From NCBI GenBank assembly GCA_002732675.1, contig NVRR01000064.1, positions 1 through 12,890 of the forward strand: a stretch of 12,890 nucleotides of DNA, given 5' to 3'. The translations under genes and the position numbers were made by a program. This DNA comes from Sneathiella sp. GTDB lineage: Bacteria > Pseudomonadota > Alphaproteobacteria > Sneathiellales > Sneathiellaceae. Of the stretch, positions 1 to 7,092 are shown in pieces; position 1 is the first letter of the stretch, and each line of letters begins with the position of its first letter. The notes beneath the pieces were generated by a model. It was not told the DNA's origin, made no database searches, and saw nothing but the letters and a program-made list of their open reading frames with translations.

Positions 1-1
1 A

Positions 2-1081
2 CGGCTGAAAGAAAATGGTGCGGTGATTTTGGGGAAAACCACGACGCCGGAATTTGGCTGGAAAGGGGTCACCGATAGCCCGAAAACCGGGATCACTCGC
101 AATCCGTGGAATGCGGATATGACGCCTGGCGGCTCTAGCGGCGGCGCGGCGGCGGCTTGTGCGGCAGGTATGGGCGCCCTTCATATTGGCACCGACGGCG
201 GTGGATCGATCCGCATCCCATCGGCTTTCACGGGTATTTTTGGGCATAAGCCAAGCTTTGGCCGGGTGCCGGCATGGCCGCCATCGGCCTTTGGAACCGT
301 CGCCCATATCGGACCCATGACACGAACCGTGGGGGAGGCGGCGCTGATGCTTCAGGTGATCTCCGGCGCGGATAGCCGCGATTGGACGGCGCTGCCCTTT
401 GAGGAAACCGATTATGTCGGGTCCCTGTCTGACACGGTGAAGGGCAAACGGATCGCCTATAGTCCTAACCTCGGATACGCCTATGTCGATCCGGAAGTTG
501 CCGCCGCGGTTAAACAGGCGGCCGCTCTGTTTGAGCAAATGGGCGCCATTGTTGAGGAAAAGGATCCCGGTTTTGGAAATCCGTTGGAGATATTTAACAC
601 TCTGTGGTTCTCCGGGGCACATTTTGCCCTGAAAAACTTTACCGATAAACAGTTTGAAGAGGTTGACCCCGGATTACAGCAGGTTTTTGAAGAAGGCGCG
701 AAAATCACCCTCGACCAATATATGCAAGCCTCCATTGCCCGAAATGAACTGGGCATAAAGATGCAGCAGTTCCATGAGGACTATGACCTTTTGTTGACGC
801 CGTCGCTCTCCATTCCAGCGTTTGAGGCTGGTAAATTGGCTCCACAGGAATTGGCGGAAGCAGGTGCCTGGGTTGACTGGACGCCGTTCTCCTATCCCTT
901 TAACCTGACACAGCAACCCGCCTGTTCTGTCCCATGCGGACTTTCAAGCAGTGGCCTGCCCATCGGGGTGCAGCTTGTTGGTCGTATGCATGATGATGTA
1001 TCGGTTCTGGTCGCGGCCAATGCCTTTGAAGGCGTATCGCCTGTAGCTGGCGCGCGCCCGGATTTGTCCAAACTGAAATAG
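2..1081 (+). CDS. Amidase-signature family hydrolase, 5'-truncated
   Basis: C-terminal part of an amidase-signature (AS) enzyme, which hydrolyses an amide bond with a Ser-cisSer-Lys triad. The frame is open to the window edge (first full codon at base 2), so the true start lies upstream and the GTG at 23 is only an internal codon. All three expected catalytic elements are visible: the Lys in GKTTT (codon 35-37), the cis-Ser in TPGGSSGG (first Ser, codon 134-136) and the nucleophile in DGGGSIRIPS (Ser codon 206-208). The C-terminal half, with a QQPACSVPCG segment and a final GVQLVGR motif, is normal for the family. Substrate cannot be told. It could be a general aliphatic or aryl amidase; a GatA role is less likely because no gatB or gatC is nearby. 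It ends 25 bases before the next gene, so cotranscription is possible. Confidence 0.93.
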   Translation, partial: RLKENGAVILGKTTTPEFGWKGVTDSPKTGITRNPWNADMTPGGSSGGAAAACAAGMGALHIGTDGGGSIRIPSAFTGIFGHKPSFGRVPAWPPSAFGTVAHIGPMTRTVGEAALMLQVISGADSRDWTALPFEETDYVGSLSDTVKGKRIAYSPNLGYAYVDPEVAAAVKQAAALFEQMGAIVEEKDPGFGNPLEIFNTLWFSGAHFALKNFTDKQFEEVDPGLQQVFEEGAKITLDQYMQASIARNELGIKMQQFHEDYDLLLTPSLSIPAFEAGKLAPQELAEAGAWVDWTPFSYPFNLTQQPACSVPCGLSSSGLPIGVQLVGRMHDDVSVLVAANAFEGVSPVAGARPDLSKLK

Positions 1082-1106
1082 ACGCAAATAGGATTGGGCT
1101 TCTCAC

Positions 1107-2597
1107 ATGAGTAGTGGCATGGAACTTCTTAGCGTTTCTGAAATGTATCAGGCTGACAGGCTTGCCATTGAAGGTGGGGTTTCGGGCATAACATTGATGC
1201 AGGCGGCGGGCCGCGGCATTGCGACATTGATCAAGGAAAACGTGCAAACCGGTCGCTGCCTCGTCCTTTGTGGGCCGGGGAACAATGGCGGCGATGGCTA
1301 TGTGGTGGCGCAGGCGCTCGTTGATGCGGGCTGGCATGTGGATATTGTCTCTATCTCCGACCCGGACGCCCTGACCGGTGACGCCGCTGGTATGCGCGAG
1401 CTTTGGACAGGACCTGTTCAGGTCATAACGGAAATCAATTTTGATAGCTATGATCTGGCAGTTGATGCTCTTTTTGGCGCCGGTTTCTCGCGCGAATTGG
1501 AGCCGGACGTTGTCTCGCTACTGGTAGCTGTGAAAGGTGCTGACATTCCCGTGATCGCCGTGGACGTTCCCTCCGGTGTTAATGGAGATACGGGAGCGGT
1601 TGATCCGGGCGCCATTCCGGCCATAATGACAGTGAGTTTCTTTCGCGCCAAGACGGGTCACTATCTTTATCCAGCGCGGGGCTATTGCGGCCTGTTGCAA
1701 GTCATTGATATCGGGATTGATGATAAATATTTAGCGGCGATTAATCCCGGCGCGCAACGCAATGACCCGGCCATCTGGGTAGACTATCTTATAGAACCCG
1801 ATCCCCTTGACCATAAATATAGCCGCGGCCATGTCGCGATTGTCGGCGGGGCGATTTCCTCAACCGGGGCTGCGCGGATGGCGGCGCGGGCGAGCCTGCG
1901 AGCCGGGGCAGGGGCAACGACCGTCGTTTCACCGCCGTCGGCGCTTAGCACATATGCGGCGGCGCTGGAGGCGGTGATGGTCACCTCCATTGCGACAGCA
2001 GAGGCCTTCGCTGATTGGATACGTCAGAAACGGATAGGAACACTCCTTATTGGTCCCGGCAACGGCGTCAATGACCGGACGCGGGGATTTGTACTGGCCG
2101 CTCTGGAAGGGCCAGCGAATGTCATTCTCGACGCGGATGCTCTGACTGTTTTTAAGAACGCACCGCAGGCTCTTTTTGAGGCCATAATCGCGAAGCCGGA
2201 AGGGGTCTGTATTCTAACGCCCCATGAAGCAGAATTTAATCGCATTTTTGATGTCGAAGGCTCGAAACTTGAGCGGGCAAAAGCGGCTGCGCAGCTGTCG
2301 GGCGCTATCGTCTTGCTCAAGGGCGCCGATACGGTTGTTGCAACACCCCAGGGACGGGCGATTATCAATCACAATGCTCCGCCATTTCTGGCAGCGGCCG
2401 GGTCGGGTGACGTTCTGGGCGGTATTATTTGTGGGCTGATTTCTGCCGGAATGCCACCCTTTAAGGCTGCTGCGGCGGCAACCTGGATTCATGGCGAGGC
2501 AGGCAACAGGCTGGGACAGGGGCTGATTGCGGAGGATATTGAAAGCGAAATTCCGGCAATTTTAGCGGGTTTGAGCCGATCTTCGACTGTTGTATAA
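1107..2597 (+). CDS. nnr: Bifunctional NAD(P)H-hydrate epimerase / ADP-dependent NAD(P)H-hydrate dehydratase
   Basis: Metabolite-repair enzyme of 496 aa. The N-terminal YjeF_N domain (about residues 1-215) epimerises R- and S-NAD(P)HX. The C-terminal ribokinase-like domain (about 225-490) dehydrates S-NAD(P)HX back to NAD(P)H using ADP. Epimerase motifs are GPGNNGGDGYV (56-66), VDALFGAG (119-126) and AVDVPSGVNGDTG (151-163). Dehydratase motifs are HKYSRGHVAIVGGA (236-249), LDADALT (341-347), TPHEAEF (371-377), LLKGADTV (403-410) and AGSGDVLGGI (431-440) with the likely catalytic Asp435. Length is usual for the fused form seen in many bacteria (E. coli YjeF type). The ATG at 1107 is used, but M5 at 1119 is an alternative because homologues often begin near this MELL segment; neither has a strong ribosome site (ATAGGAT at 1088-1093 is distant). 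Confidence 0.95.
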   Translation: MSSGMELLSVSEMYQADRLAIEGGVSGITLMQAAGRGIATLIKENVQTGRCLVLCGPGNNGGDGYVVAQALVDAGWHVDIVSISDPDALTGDAAGMRELWTGPVQVITEINFDSYDLAVDALFGAGFSRELEPDVVSLLVAVKGADIPVIAVDVPSGVNGDTGAVDPGAIPAIMTVSFFRAKTGHYLYPARGYCGLLQVIDIGIDDKYLAAINPGAQRNDPAIWVDYLIEPDPLDHKYSRGHVAIVGGAISSTGAARMAARASLRAGAGATTVVSPPSALSTYAAALEAVMVTSIATAEAFADWIRQKRIGTLLIGPGNGVNDRTRGFVLAALEGPANVILDADALTVFKNAPQALFEAIIAKPEGVCILTPHEAEFNRIFDVEGSKLERAKAAAQLSGAIVLLKGADTVVATPQGRAIINHNAPPFLAAAGSGDVLGGIICGLISAGMPPFKAAAAATWIHGEAGNRLGQGLIAEDIESEIPAILAGLSRSSTVV

Positions 2598-2685
2598 AAT
2601 GCGAGCTATTTTTCAACCATTTTTTTACGAATAGCGTTTACCAATGGATTAATTCAGAAAACCTAATCTACTTTGTGAGTGAATA

Positions 2686-2922
2686 ATGTTCTTTAAAAAA
2701 GAAAGTTTAGCTGAAACCATTGCCTGCGGCGATGTCTTCTATCGCCATATGATGATGAGTTTGCAAGAGCAGGCGAAAGTCCTCCGTGTTGAGAATGATG
2801 ATCAGGGCATTCCCCATGTGCACTATGAGAAAACCGTCATCAGAACAGGCTATCAGGAACATGCAGGTCACCGGGTTCTGGCCCTGGCAACTTTCGAGAG
2901 AGAATTCCATCTCGCTCACTGA
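2686..2922 (+). CDS. Small protein of unknown function (78 aa)
   Basis: Not firmly recognised. The 78-residue product starts MFFKKESLAE and contains AKVLRVENDDQGIPHVHYE (residues 30-48) followed by a GHRVLALATFEREF C-terminus. That pattern, a short beta-rich domain with a GIPHV motif and a terminal RVLAL-F segment, resembles uncharacterised one-domain proteins I recall from Rhodospirillales, but I cannot verify this. There is no signal peptide, membrane segment or Cys pair suggesting metal binding. It stands alone, 88 bases after nnr and about 250 bases before tRNA-Leu, in AT-richer flanks. No strong Shine-Dalgarno sequence precedes the ATG (only GTGAGTG nearby). It is favoured over the opposite-strand frame across the same bases because of its compact, protein-like composition and its motif. 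Confidence 0.68.
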   Translation: MFFKKESLAETIACGDVFYRHMMMSLQEQAKVLRVENDDQGIPHVHYEKTVIRTGYQEHAGHRVLALATFEREFHLAH

Positions 2923-3084
2923 GACCAAGTTCCTTTCAACGCTTTCTCCATGATCAATGAAATTTGGTTGCCGTCTCTGCAATCGCATATAAAAACAATA
3001 CGATGTGATGTATTGATTTCCCCAATTGAAACGCCCGCGCTTTCGCGCCTTCATTTTTCTTCATTTTATTGGTAATTCCCCTAG

Positions 3085-3105
3085 GCATATTGAGAAGTCA
3101 TATGC
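3085..3105. repeat. Short inverted repeat GCATAT-N9-ATATGC upstream of tRNA-Leu
   Basis: Six-base arms at 3085-3090 and 3100-3105 separated by nine bases, followed directly by TATAGACA. It sits about 70 bases before tRNA-Leu. It may be an operator-like or promoter-associated element, or chance. No good -35/-10 pair at proper spacing could be matched to it. Confidence 0.3.
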
Positions 3106-3174
3106 TATAGACAGCCGCTCCACAACACTTCGGAACGCCTATTGCTGTGGCTTTTTGATGTGGATGTGGTGATT

Positions 3175-3259
3175 GCGGGTGTGGCGGAATTGGTAGACGC
3201 GCTGGTTTTAGGTACCAGTTTCTTACGAAGTGTGGGTTCAAGTCCCTCCACCCGCACCA
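3175..3259 (+). tRNA. tRNA-Leu (anticodon UAG)
   Basis: A complete cloverleaf of 85 nt including an encoded CCA (3257-3259). Acceptor arms GCGGGTG (3175-3181) and CACCCGC (3249-3255) pair fully. The anticodon stem CTGGT/ACCAG (3202-3206, 3214-3218) closes a 7-nt loop with TAG at 3209-3211, reading CUA and, by wobble, other CUN leucine codons. The long variable arm TTTC-TTAC-GAAG marks a class II tRNA, as expected for Leu. The T-arm GTGGG/CCCTC around TTCAAGT (3237-3243) has one U-U mismatch at its second pair (3233 with 3247); the other four pairs are sound. Open frames read across this region are artefacts of the tRNA. Confidence 0.97.
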
Positions 3260-3351
3260 TATAAAATAGCGGCCCCGGGGCCACGGCTTTTCGGCACAAC
3301 CATATGCTGGAGAGTTCAAACTGATGATTAAATATTGACGGACCATCGTTC

Positions 3352-4788
3352 ATGCAAATTACTCAAACAAACTCTGACGGACTGAAGCGGGATTTCACGG
3401 TTGTTGTTGACGCTGCTGAAATTGAAACACGGGTGACAGCGAAGCTGATCTCGGTCGGCGCGGAAATCAAACTCCCCGGCTTTCGTCCCGGCAAGGTGCC
3501 AATGAGCATTCTGAAACAGCGGTTCGGGAAATCCATCATGGGTGAGGTTCTGGAGCAAACGGTCAACGAGACCAGCCAGAAGGCGCTTGAAGATAATGAC
3601 CTGCGCCCGGCGCAGCAGCCGAAAATTGAAATCACCAAGTTTGATGAAGGCTCTGACCTTGAGTTTACACTTGAAGTCGAAATCATGCCGGACTTTGAGC
3701 CCATGGATTTTACCAAACTCAAACTGGAAAAGCTGACGGCCGATGTTGAAGACGACAAGGTTGATGAGTCTTTAAAACAGATTTCCGGTCAGCAGAAAAA
3801 TTTCGAAAAAATCAGCGGGGCCCGCAAATCCAAAACCGGCGATGCGCTGTTGATCGATTTCCTGGGCAAAGTTGACGATGTGGCTTTTGATGGCGGTACC
3901 GCAGAAGGTCATCAGCTTGAACTCGGCTCCAATGCTTTTATCCCGGGCTTTGAAGAGCAGCTCATCGGCACCAAGGCGGGGGATAAGCTGGACGTGACAG
4001 TCACATTCCCTGAAAATTATGGATCTGCCGAGCTTGCAGGCAAAGACGCCGTATTTGAAGTGAAAGTCCATGAAATTCGTGAAGCAGCTGACGTTGAAAT
4101 CAACGACGAATTTGCGGAAAAACTCGGTCTTGAAAACCTTGACGCCCTGAAAGAAGCGGTGCGCGGCCGGATTTCGGATGAATATTCGCAACTTTCCCGC
4201 CAGACATTGAAACGCAACATGCTGGATGCTTTGGCGGTCGAGCATGATTTTGACGTTCCGCCCGGCATGTTGGAAAGTGAATTCAATGGCATTTGGGACG
4301 CGTTCCTGAAGGAACTGGAACAAAACGGCCAGAAGCTGGAAGAGCAGGACCAGTCCGAGGATGACCTGCGGGAGGAGTATCAACAAATCGCCGAGCGTCG
4401 GGTGCGTCTTGGATTATTGCTCGCCGAAGTTGGCCGCATCAATAATGTTGAGGTGTCCCAGGATGAGGTGAACCAGTCGATTATGGCGCAAGCCCGTTCA
4501 TACCCTGGTCAGGAACAAGAGATTTTCAAAATGTTTCAGGATCGTCCCGAAATGCAGGCACAGCTTCGGGCGCCGATTTTTGAAGACAAGGTTGTCGATT
4601 TCATTGCTGAGCTTGCAACCGTCACTGAGAAAAAAGTCTCTGTTGATGAGCTGATGAAGGATCCTGACGACACGCCTGCGCAGAAGCCTAAGAAGAAGGC
4701 CGCGCCTAAAAAGGCTCCGGCAAAAAAAGCGGCTCCTAAAAAAGCAGCGGCGAAGAAGCCTGCGGCAAAGAAAAAGGCTGACGACTAA
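3352..4788 (+). CDS. tig: Trigger factor, ribosome-associated chaperone and peptidyl-prolyl isomerase
   Basis: Trigger factor of 478 aa, which binds at the ribosomal exit tunnel and shields nascent chains. The N-terminal ribosome-binding domain carries the signature GFRPGKVP (43-50), matching the family's GFRxGKxP loop that contacts L23. The FKBP-like PPIase domain spans about 155-245 (GDALLIDFLGKVDD, then FIPGFEEQLIG and FPENYG). The helical chaperone arms follow to about 435. Residues 441-478 form an extra tail of Lys, Ala and Pro with KK pairs every five residues; the E. coli protein (432 aa) lacks it. The start is chosen because MQITQTNSDGLKRDF fits the family N-terminus; only a weak ACGGA (3338-3342) lies upstream. 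It is the first gene of the tig-clpP-clpX-lon block. Confidence 0.97.
   Translation: MQITQTNSDGLKRDFTVVVDAAEIETRVTAKLISVGAEIKLPGFRPGKVPMSILKQRFGKSIMGEVLEQTVNETSQKALEDNDLRPAQQPKIEITKFDEGSDLEFTLEVEIMPDFEPMDFTKLKLEKLTADVEDDKVDESLKQISGQQKNFEKISGARKSKTGDALLIDFLGKVDDVAFDGGTAEGHQLELGSNAFIPGFEEQLIGTKAGDKLDVTVTFPENYGSAELAGKDAVFEVKVHEIREAADVEINDEFAEKLGLENLDALKEAVRGRISDEYSQLSRQTLKRNMLDALAVEHDFDVPPGMLESEFNGIWDAFLKELEQNGQKLEEQDQSEDDLREEYQQIAERRVRLGLLLAEVGRINNVEVSQDEVNQSIMAQARSYPGQEQEIFKMFQDRPEMQAQLRAPIFEDKVVDFIAELATVTEKKVSVDELMKDPDDTPAQKPKKKAAPKKAPAKKAAPKKAAAKKPAAKKKADD
4672..4782 (+). repeat. Degenerate 15-bp tandem repeat encoding the Lys/Ala tail of trigger factor
   Basis: Inside the 3' end of tig, codons repeat in units of five (roughly K-A-A-P-K with variants), giving KK pairs at residues 448/449, 453/454, 458/459, 463/464, 468/469 and 473/474. 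At DNA level the units are aag/aaa-rich alternating with gcn/ccn codons and are diverged in third positions. Fifteen of the residues from 445 to 475 are Lys. Such low-complexity DNA can change copy number by slippage. Confidence 0.8.
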
Positions 4789-4796
4789 TAAACTGT

Positions 4797-4837
4797 TTTG
4801 AAGTTGCCTGCGGCGCACATATATGCTGAATTGCATA
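4797..4837 (+). promoter_or_regulatory. Candidate clpP promoter with overlapping small palindrome
   Basis: TTTTGAAG (4796-4803) could be a -35 for sigma-32 (family consensus CTTGAA), with GCACATAT (4815-4822) resembling the CCCCATNT -10, at a spacing one base short of usual. Read as sigma-70, TTGAAG (4798-4803) pairs with TATATG (4820-4825, 16-base spacer) or TATGCT (4822-4827, 18). The inverted repeat TATGC-N6-GCATA (4822-4837) overlaps the -10. Heat-shock control of clpP is common in proteobacteria; here it is only inferred. Confidence 0.33.
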
Positions 4838-4864
4838 GAATATTTTGAATGAGGAAATCCGACA

Positions 4865-5509
4865 ATGGCTGATGTCGCCGACATTTACATGAATAACCTG
4901 GTTCCGATGGTGGTAGAGCAAACGGCCCGCGGGGAGCGGTCCTATGACATCTTCTCCCGCCTGCTGAAGGAGCGTATCATCTTTGTCACGGGACCAGTGC
5001 AGGACGGTATGGCAGGCTTGATTACGGCGCAGCTGCTGTTTTTGGAAGCTGAAAATCCCAACAAGCCTATTTCCATGTATATAAATTCCCCTGGCGGCGT
5101 TGTGACAGCTGGCTTGGCGATTTATGATACAATGCAATATGTGAAGCCGGATATTGCAACAGTGTGTGTCGGACAGGCAGCCTCCATGGGGTCATTCCTG
5201 CTGGCAGCCGGTTCGGCCGGGCATCGCTATTCTTTGCCAAACGCCCGTATCATGATCCATCAGCCTTCTGGCGGCGCGCAAGGTCAGGCGGCAGATATTG
5301 AAATTCAGGCCCGTGAAATTCTCAATGTTCGGGCGCGCTTGAACAAGCTTTATGCCAAGCATACAGGTCAGACCCTGAAAACCGTCGAGCATTCCATGGA
5401 TCGCGACAATTTCATGACAGCTGACGAAGCGAAAAAATTCGGCATTGTCGACCATGTTGTTGATAAACGTCCGCATGATCTTGATCCGGAAGATAAGAAA
5501 GCCGATTAG
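4865..5509 (+). CDS. clpP: ATP-dependent Clp protease proteolytic subunit ClpP
   Basis: Serine peptidase of 214 aa that forms the double-heptamer degradation chamber used by ClpX and ClpA. The catalytic triad is complete: Ser107 in GQAASMGS, His132 in [10 protein letters not shown] and Asp181 in [27 protein letters not shown] (71-88) and the handle-helix region (about 143-170) are typical. The N-terminus, [20 protein letters not shown], fits a short propeptide followed by the mature start (inference). GAGGAA (4851-4856), eight bases before the ATG, is a good ribosome site. It lies 76 bases after tig and 212 bases before clpX, the usual order in proteobacteria. Confidence 0.98.
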   Translation: MADVADIYMNNLVPMVVEQTARGERSYDIFSRLLKERIIFVTGPVQDGMAGLITAQLLFLEAENPNKPISMYINSPGGVVTAGLAIYDTMQYVKPDIATVCVGQAASMGSFLLAAGSAGHRYSLPNARIMIHQPSGGAQGQAADIEIQAREILNVRARLNKLYAKHTGQTLKTVEHSMDRDNFMTADEAKKFGIVDHVVDKRPHDLDPEDKKAD

Positions 5510-5721
5510 GCCGTTTTCCGGGCTTTGCTGAAAATTTATTCGTAGCTGGCGCTGTAAATGCGTCATGTTAACGAAAAGTTGAGTCAATTTTACTTATATT
5601 ACTGTCATCAGGCATATAAATGGGAGTAGGGCGCTCTTTCCTGTGGCTCAGCGAACATTCTTGTTGTCGCCTGTAGAACCGACGGCTAAGATATGAAGTC
5701 GAACGGATTATTGGAGTATCT

Positions 5722-6984
5722 ATGACTAAATTGAGTGGCGGAGATTCGAAAAATACCCTGTATTGCTCCTTCTGTGGCAAGAGCCAGCATGAAGTGAGGA
5801 AACTGATTGCAGGCCCCACCGTTTTCATCTGTGATGAATGCGTTGAACTCTGCATGGATATTATTCGCGAAGAACATAAAAGCACGTTGGTGAAGACGAA
5901 TGATGGCGTTCCGACACCTATGGAAATTTGTAAGGTCCTGGATGATTATGTCATCGGGCAAGTCCATGCCAAACGTGTTCTTTCCGTGGCGGTACATAAC
6001 CATTACAAACGGCTGCGCCATAGTGCGAAATCCGATGATGTGGAGTTGGCGAAATCCAATATTCTTCTGGTTGGTCCGACGGGTTGCGGTAAGACATTGC
6101 TGGCGCAGACTCTCGCCCGCATTCTCGATGTACCCTTTACCATGGCGGACGCCACAACATTGACCGAAGCCGGTTATGTTGGCGAAGATGTCGAAAATAT
6201 TATTCTCAAACTTTTGCAATCCGCTGATTACAATGTTGAGCGGGCGCAACGCGGTATTGTCTATATCGACGAGGTCGACAAGATCAGCCGCAAATCCGAC
6301 AATCCATCCATCACCCGCGATGTGTCGGGTGAAGGTGTGCAGCAGGCGCTTTTGAAGATCAAGGAAGGTACGGTTGCCTCCGTGCCGCCGCAAGGTGGCC
6401 GCAAGCACCCGCAGCAGGAATTCCTGCAAGTGGATACGACGAATATTCTATTTATCTGTGGCGGCGCCTTTGCCGGGCTCGATAAAATTATTGCCTCCCG
6501 CGGCAAGGATACCTCCATCGGATTTGGTGCTGACGTACAGGCTGAAGAAGATCGGAAAATCGGCGAGTTACTCAAAAATGTCGAGCCGGAAGATCTGTTG
6601 AAATTCGGTCTCATTCCGGAATTTGTCGGACGTCTCCCCGTGGTTGCGACCCTTGAGGATCTTGACGAAACGTCGCTTGTGGAAATTCTGACAGCCCCTA
6701 AGAATGCCCTCGTCAAGCAATACCAGCGTTTGTTTGAAATGGAAGAGGTCAATTTGACTTTTACGGAAGAAGCCCTGTCATCGATTGCCAAGAAAGCAAT
6801 TGTCAGAAAGACCGGTGCCCGTGGCCTTCGATCCATTATGGAAGGAATTCTCCTCGATTCCATGTATGATTTGCCCACCCTCGAAGGAGTGGAGGAAATC
6901 GTTATTAATGGAGAGGTGGTTGACGGCGGTGTAGTGCCACTCCATATCTATGCTGATCGTCAGGAAGTGACGAGTAGCGCGTAA
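5722..6984 (+). CDS. clpX: ATP-dependent Clp protease ATP-binding subunit ClpX
   Basis: AAA+ unfoldase of 420 aa that recognises tagged substrates, unfolds them and threads them into ClpP. The N-terminal zinc-binding domain has Cys15, Cys18, Cys37 and Cys40. Walker A is GPTGCGKT (118-125), the pore loop GYVGED (151-156), Walker B IVYIDE (179-184), the RKH loop 227-229, the ClpP-docking IGF loop 266-268, the [11 protein letters not shown] box 296-306 and sensor 2 GARGLR (365-370). Every expected element is present, so it should be active with the ClpP encoded upstream. GGAG (5713-5716), five bases before the ATG, supports this start. The 212-base gap before it leaves room for its own promoter, though none could be assigned with confidence. 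Confidence 0.98.
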   Translation: MTKLSGGDSKNTLYCSFCGKSQHEVRKLIAGPTVFICDECVELCMDIIREEHKSTLVKTNDGVPTPMEICKVLDDYVIGQVHAKRVLSVAVHNHYKRLRHSAKSDDVELAKSNILLVGPTGCGKTLLAQTLARILDVPFTMADATTLTEAGYVGEDVENIILKLLQSADYNVERAQRGIVYIDEVDKISRKSDNPSITRDVSGEGVQQALLKIKEGTVASVPPQGGRKHPQQEFLQVDTTNILFICGGAFAGLDKIIASRGKDTSIGFGADVQAEEDRKIGELLKNVEPEDLLKFGLIPEFVGRLPVVATLEDLDETSLVEILTAPKNALVKQYQRLFEMEEVNLTFTEEALSSIAKKAIVRKTGARGLRSIMEGILLDSMYDLPTLEGVEEIVINGEVVDGGVVPLHIYADRQEVTSSA

Positions 6985-6997
6985 TTTTGATTTATCG

Positions 6998-7025
6998 GGA
7001 AGACGCGCATCTTCCAGCAGTTTTT
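6998..7025 (+). terminator. Possible weak terminator or attenuator after clpX
   Basis: GGAAGA (6998-7003) and TCTTCC (7010-7015) form a 6-bp stem around a CGCGCA loop; a T5 run follows at 7021-7025 after a five-base gap. The short stem and offset T run make complete termination doubtful. It may only reduce read-through into lon. Confidence 0.35.
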
Positions 7026-7036
7026 CCAGTCAGGAT

Positions 7037-7074
7037 CAGTTCTGCTCTGTTGAGGTCCGCTCAACAGGCAGCTG
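7037..7074 (+). promoter_or_regulatory. Structured hairpin in the lon leader
   Basis: A perfect 8-bp stem CTGTTGAG/CTCAACAG (7047-7054, 7060-7067) with loop GTCCG is extended by CTGC/GCAG (7042-7045, 7068-7071) past a bulged T, and by CAG/CTG (7037-7039, 7072-7074) past a bulged TT. That gives about 15 pairs. It ends six bases before the likely ribosome site AAAAGG (7080-7085) of lon. It could influence lon translation or act as a protein-binding dyad; function is inferred. Confidence 0.5.
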
Positions 7075-7092
7075 GTCCGAAAAGGCACCAAA

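Noticed and set aside
3271..3282. Perfect palindrome GGCCCCGGGGCC after tRNA-Leu
   Set aside because: Considered as a terminator, but as RNA it allows only about a 4-bp stem with a 4-base loop, and the T run is short and offset.
3098..3353. Two overlapping 82-codon minus-strand frames with a GLEPT or DLNPH-type segment
   Set aside because: These read antisense through tRNA-Leu and give the familiar spurious peptide seen at tRNA genes.
3772..4386. 204-codon open frame on the minus strand inside tig
   Set aside because: It is a shadow of the trigger factor gene, whose + frame carries the recognised domains; the minus product has no family motif.
5568..5582. TTAA-N7-TTGA resembling a CtrA box upstream of clpX
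   Set aside because: It has one mismatch to TTAA-N7-TTAA and such matches are frequent by chance in AT-rich gaps; no promoter could be aligned with it.
5686..6429. 247-codon open frame on the minus strand over clpX
   Set aside because: It lies antisense to the zinc-finger and AAA+ core of clpX, with no recognisable domain.
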